From positions 4,092,001-4,156,000 of the forward strand of contig NC_088300.1 in the NCBI RefSeq assembly GCF_032854445.1: a stretch of DNA of 64,000 nt. The letters are read 5' to 3'. Below the pieces are notes generated by a model. That model was given only the letters and a program-made list of their open reading frames with translations. It did not search any database and was not told where the DNA came from. Below are positions 59,101 to 64,000 of this stretch, in pieces. Within the stretch, counting starts at the first letter, position 1. Every line of letters begins with the position of its first letter. The stretch is from Liolophura sinensis (lineage: Eukaryota > Mollusca > Polyplacophora > Chitonida > Chitonidae). The translations under genes were made by a program, and so were the position numbers.

Positions 59101-59812
59101 ACATGTATATAACGCCGTGTCATGTAGCAAATAACATTCTCGCTACTTAGACAGGCGTTTATTTTTTTTTTCAAGAAGTCAGTTGTTTCTTTGTTGCGAG
59201 TTTTTACGCAAGCCTTACAAACTGTATCCCGCAATATGCATTACATACATTGTATAGGGATAGGCTCTGACAAGTTTTGAACTATACGTAAATACCGTAA
59301 TAAATCCAGTTCTCAGAAGTTGCTTTTTTTGTCTTCTCCGCTATAGAAGAAGAAAAAGTGAAACAATGGAGATTTTATAGCACACATTGTTGCACTGCAT
59401 GCGGGGTATATAGACCGTGTATTAGTGAAAATCCACAGGTAATTAAAGGATGCTCTGGCTTTTACCTTTATACCTCTATACCCATGGGCTTTACTTACCA
59501 ATATGTATGCCCCTATTTCTATATGCATCATGCTTGTGGCTAATAAAGAAACTGCGGAATGACTTGTTTGGAACCATGCAGTGCACCTGAGTGATAACGC
59601 ATACAGACATTATTTGTCAGTGTTTTAGACACACGCAACAGGTTATACAAGTATGTGTGAGCAGGCCTATGTGTGGAGATGGAGAAACTGTCTGCTATCT
59701 CGTCTTTTTGAGAGGAACTCACTAAAAGGCTTGGTGCATGGAAATCGAAATGTAAAACCTACATGTCTATATGTATGTTTACATTGTTATGATCTGTTCG
59801 ACTGTGTGTATG

Positions 59813-59821
59813 CGTGTGCGT

Positions 59822-59852
<31 letters not shown>
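59813..59852. repeat. (GT)n plus poly-G tract
   Basis: GTGTGCGTGTGTGTGTGTGT then about 18 G. Confidence 0.93.
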
Positions 59853-60430
59853 CGGAAATGTACATGTACATAGCTAAATAGCCTGAAAACACACGCATGC
59901 TAACATACTGAAGTTATTGATACCTCAATCGCCGAAGGGCACACTTGCATGCGAATCATTGAAGCGATATGACCACCATCAAGATCAAGCAATAAAATAA
60001 TTTTGCAGACTACGGAGTATGGTCATAACGACTTCACTAGGAAGCGTTAGGTTTATCATATCAACTCTGCAGGTGACGTTAATCCACTTTCCATATATTT
60101 ATTAACATACAGATCTCATTTCACGAAATATATATATATCGTTAAAGTATATACTAACACAGCACACAGAGGCAGTGTTTGTCCAACCTGAACAAGAACC
60201 TAGCCCATTTTGTTCACAGGGTCTAACTGACAAACTGCCTGACGTAATGCGGCATGGAATCAATGTAACGAGAGTGGGGTTCGGGCCCATGTATGCCACC
60301 TCACTTGTCAATAGCTATCGTGGTCTATAGTAAAAATAATACAGATAACATAAAATTGCATCACACAAACAAACATACAATCTAACTTAAAACAACATTT
60401 GTGACGTTTTATTACATAATAACTGAACGC

Positions 60431-60436
60431 TTTATT
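60431..60436 (-). terminator. Candidate polyadenylation signal of the countin-like gene
   Basis: AATAAA on the minus strand, about 170 bp downstream of the TAA at 60607-60605. Position is the only evidence. Confidence 0.45.
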
Positions 60437-60604
60437 CCATGATTATATATATAGACCTATGCCGATGTATTGGGCAAATGCAATCAGTGTATATAATCAC
60501 GTTTATATCCTCATACTCCTTTCACTATCATAAACTGATTTGGCAGAAATGTATGTCCTGAAATACACGTATTTCTTGCTTAAACTCAGAATGGTTTTCC
60601 GTGT

Positions 60605-63600
60605 TTATCCGGTTAGGGTAAAGTTCGTGCTGTTCTGATCGTAGATCTTACTGTGGGGATGGGCGCTGCCGCATTCCCCATTACACACAGCTGAAAAGAC
60701 AACATAGGGTCATTTTAATAAAGCAGTGTATCTTGGATGAAGCATTAAACAGCCATTATAATTAAGTAAATAAATAAAATCTATAAATAAATAAATATAG
60801 ACCAGTGGATATACTAGCTGTTGGCCAAAGTCTTGATTTGTTTTACTAAAAAGACTGTGAAATTTGAAAGCATGCATGCATGCGCCTTATATCGTTCTCG
60901 ATGCCTCGTTTTTGTGAGTTATATTTGAGGTGAATTGAAACACCACGTTTTAATAGTATACATCAATATATATCTACATGTACATCTAGCATTAATTACT
61001 GTGATATTCGATTTTCGACACGCACAATCATCTTTAAGATGTATTCATATATCGTCATGTAAAATAGCCATTTGATCATTCCTATACAGTTAAACACTTG
61101 TTACAAATGTTTTCTTGATCGTCTGCAGTAATTTTCAATCCCATGTATTTTTGAAAGGCTTAAATCCTTTAATATTAAAGCTTTTGATCTCACCGACTTT
61201 GACGACATAGTTTCCTGGGAGCCATTGCTCACATTCCTGTTGGGTAGGGTCACAGTTAGGGTCGGGCTCAGCCTTGATGTTAAACTTCAACCCGTACGTG
61301 CCCGGGGGTGACTGCTTGTTCAGGAACGCGTCCCCTATAACATGATTGCACATTGTGAGATGGACAGACATACAGGTGGTATAACTGACGGAGAAGGTGT
61401 AAGATAATATAGAAATATATTCAAAAGATGGATATTTATTCCTTAAAGAGGACATTTCGAGCTACCCTATATAATTAATAGAATTTCCTATTATTTAACA
61501 GTCATCCACTCTACAAGACATATGCGACTATTTCAAACGGACCTTTGTGTGTGCATACATACACACACCAAGTTAGAAGGCGTGGAACTACACGTACCAC
61601 ATGTATTTTAATTGAGAAAAAAAGTTACTTTGATGAAATACATGTAAAATTGTCAGAATTCACCCAGTGATATAAAATTTTCTCTCACCAAGTGGCAGAC
61701 CGTCCACAGCTAAAATTTCAAGGTCAATCTGACCGGTGCCTGTTCCGTTCTTGGACACAAATTCTAAGTCGACAACAAATGTCGTACCTGGACAAAAGGT
61801 GAGAAAAGAGCAACCATTTAGACCTATACGCTACAGCCACGTCATCTTCCCTTTAAATCATATCTTTTAGGTGTGCTCGTTCATCACTAATTCGTCTGTG
61901 TGTAAACATCCACGCCAATAGGGTTCACACCGTAGGGTGGTACACAATCATAACTGACTCCTGTAGGGCCAATATATCTTTTGGGTGTAGATAATCTGAA
62001 CTGTCATGACCACTATAGCCAAAACATGTGACAAGGTATTGGGTTTCTTCCGTCATCGTGTGTAAAGTCTGTTTTTATGTACCGCCATGTATATTCACTA
62101 ACAGTGTAGGCCTACGTGTGTAGTGTTTTCGTGTGGTAGAAATGGGTATAAGTGTCACTTTCAACCATTTGGTAAAGTTAAAAACAGCTTCTAATGAGAT
62201 GAACATTCATTCGTTATACTGCGTTGTGTACCGGTACAGAAGATTATCAAAATCTCTTCACATTATTTTGCTCCCAAACGCATCCATTAATTTATATACA
62301 GATGATTTCACCAATGTGGTTGCTTTGAATTCAAGTTCAGCTCATGTTGGCTTCCTCTTCGGTCGACGTGGGAAGGTCTATCAGCAACCTGCGGATTGCT
62401 GTGGGCTTCCCTCAGGCTATATATCCCTGGTTTTTTTCCACAATAATGCTGGCCGTCGTCGTATATATATTAGCGAAATATTCTTGTGTACGGCGTAAAA
62501 CACCTATCAGATAAATAAATAAATAAATACGACATGTATATAGAGATTGCCGTTTTACGATCGGCAACATTTTAAGCGGGGGTGGTACTTGCTTTGTCGA
62601 GAGTCTAAATGGCTAAACAAATATATACATAGTGTACGACGAACGCATAGTAAAGTACTTTTGTATACCTCCATGATAAATTTCACGTGAAAAGTGAATT
62701 ACTCAGCTGTAAAGTTACAAACATTCGAAAGTTTAGTGCAGTTTGATTAAAACAGATTGTATAAGATTTTAATAAAAAGTATATATTAGTACCTGTAGTT
62801 GTTTACAGTCCAGTGAGAGAAAAATGAGTGAATTCTAGATAATCCGACTGATGTAGATGTTTCAGCATATATCACGTTTGTTGTACGGAGATAGCTCTGT
62901 ACAATATCCCTTAATCACTACACACGTACCTTGTGGTCCTCTGCTTGGAGTAACAGACAACATCGTGATCTTCGCATCGCCGTTATCAAAGATGGGACAG
63001 ACCTTCAGAAGCTCACAGAAATAAATTGGGTCGAGATCCGCCCTTGAAAGTTAAACACAGGGCTTGTTTATTGTCGGGCTGATTGAGGTTATCTATATAT
63101 CTAGGAAGACAGGCACAGCATCTAACCATACATATACGCATCCAGTGACATACCTAGTGGTATACACAAGTAGGCCTATGTCCCACTGCACCATTCGATA
63201 AACTTAAATGCTCAAATACTTATGATACACCCCACATGTCATGATTATTTTCTGATATATTCACATTTGGTTGCATGCTAAGTTTGCATAAACCCAGCAC
63301 GATCATCCATATAACTTTGTTAAGATGTGCACATTGACAAACAACTGGGAAGTAAATGCCGAATTAAAATATTGAAAAGAAGGCTGGAAATTCTAAACAT
63401 GAATCAGACTACTCGCTGTTATCCAGACACAACAGTATAGTGATTTGTTTGACCGCCTTATATACCTAATATATGTCAACATTATATAGGTTTGTAATTT
63501 CATTTTGATTCAGAAGTATAACAAGCAATGCATAGTAACTTGACACACGGAAAGGAGTATGCAACAAAACAGAAGTACCATCTTTGGTATAACTCGGAAC

Positions 63601-63753
63601 TTTAGGCCAAGACTTACTTTTCAATCAGCTTGATGAACTCTTCAATACCGACTACGTCACATAGAATATCACAAACGGCTCCCAAGGCCTGACTTCCGGT
63701 TTTCTGTTCCAGCAGCTGGCACAATTCTCCACACGTACCCACAACGCCGGCGT
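60605..63753 (-). CDS. Saposin-B-domain, countin-like protein, 3' five exons (partial)
   Basis: Minus-strand exons: 63753-63618, 63042-62930, 61787-61689, 61334-61194 and 60690-60605 (TAA). All introns are GT-AG and the phases agree, giving about 191 codons. The first two exons form a saposin-B fold: six cysteines in the order GTCGELCQLLE, AVCDILCDVVG, FCELLKVCPI, around amphipathic helices. Then come a beta-rich part (TTFVVDLEFVSKNG, GQIDLEILAVDGLPLG), a cysteine pair in CDPTQQECEQW, LPGNYVVKVG, and a C-terminal VCNGECGSAHP. This arrangement resembles countin, the secreted group-size factor of Dictyostelium, whose relatives occur in invertebrates. Saposin-B proteins bind lipids and are secreted or lysosomal. 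The upstream exon(s) with the expected signal peptide lie beyond 64000 or were not recognised in 63754-64000. Function in this animal is unknown. Confidence 0.8.
62301..62530 (+). mobile_element. SINE, near full body, diverged, head truncated
   Basis: TTTCACCAATGTGGTTGCTT, TTCAAGTTCAGCTCATGTTG, CGTGGGAAGGTCTATCAGCA, GTGTACGGCGTAAAACACCT and an ATAAATAAATAAATAAAT tail. It lies in an intron of the countin-like gene, antisense to it. Confidence 0.83.
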
Positions 63754-64000
63754 CTGGGGGCAGAGAGAACAAGAGAGAGAGAGACAAATGGAATCATACT
63801 ATCTGGCTCAGACAGAGAAGACACAAATTTGTGCGTGTGTATACAATTAAGAAAGTCTTTCTTTGGAAATGATGCCGCGCACTTCATGAAAAACGTACTT
63901 ATCCAAATGCCTTTTAGAATCTTTTACTCGATGAAGATAAAAATCATTCTGCTGTTCGTCGAAAAATATTCGGCATATATGCTGGTAAAAAGCTAATATC

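Larger units (their letters stand above)
59101..60604. other. Intergenic and 3' flank of the countin-like gene
   Basis: No gene recognised. Contains a GT run followed by about 18 G (59813-59852). On the minus strand an AATAAA (forward TTTATT, 60431-60436) sits about 170 bp beyond the countin-like stop codon, with another at 60404-60409. Confidence 0.45.

Overview
This is a window of an animal nuclear genome, not a prokaryote. Genes are split into short exons by GT-AG introns with conserved phases, the DNA is AT-rich, and it is full of tRNA-derived SINEs, microsatellites and minisatellites. The SINE (head reading TCCGTGGCTCAGTTGG, tail CAATCAAATAAATAAATA) and the gene families point to a marine lophotrochozoan, most likely a mollusc and perhaps a bivalve. 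The species call is inference.

Layout. On the minus strand, 1-854 holds two exons of a Golgi-type carbohydrate sulfotransferase that runs off the left edge. A complete six-exon histamine N-methyltransferase-like gene follows at 11783-5792. 11784-18506 is gene-poor. On the plus strand there is a cluster of mitochondrial-clan cytochrome P450 genes: copy 1 (18507-24499, nine exons, 520 aa), copy 2 (30539-40557, nine exons, 525 aa) and a decayed 3' fragment of a third copy (46958-47570) that has lost the haem-binding cysteine. On the minus strand again, 56613-51434 encodes an eight-exon coiled-coil protein of the CCDC42/CFAP73 ciliary family (373 aa). 63753-60605 holds the last five exons of a saposin-B-containing countin-like protein whose 5' end lies outside the window. 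I joined exons by eye, requiring splice consensus and frame continuity; all complete models sum to whole codons.

Repeats make up much of the rest. There are at least ten minisatellite arrays with units of about 32, 34, 34, 36, 42, 46, 52, 54/108, 60 and 92 bp. Most of the long ORFs in this window (for example about 480 aa in two frames at 57.5-59.1 kb, and the ladder of about 90-125 aa ORFs at 41-44.3 kb) are products of these arrays, not genes. There are also about 16 SINE copies or fragments, one with a clear target-site duplication, and one TTAA-flanked terminal-inverted-repeat element.

The most interesting signals are: exon 2 of the two P450 copies, nearly identical inside an otherwise diverged pair (a probable gene-conversion patch); an exact 1,637-bp tandem duplication of a minisatellite block that carries a SINE; a 42-bp minisatellite whose unit repeats the adjoining splice donor; and a minisatellite bracketed by roughly 350-bp direct repeats. 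I see no clearly novel multi-gene system. The P450 cluster is the nearest thing to a functional unit.
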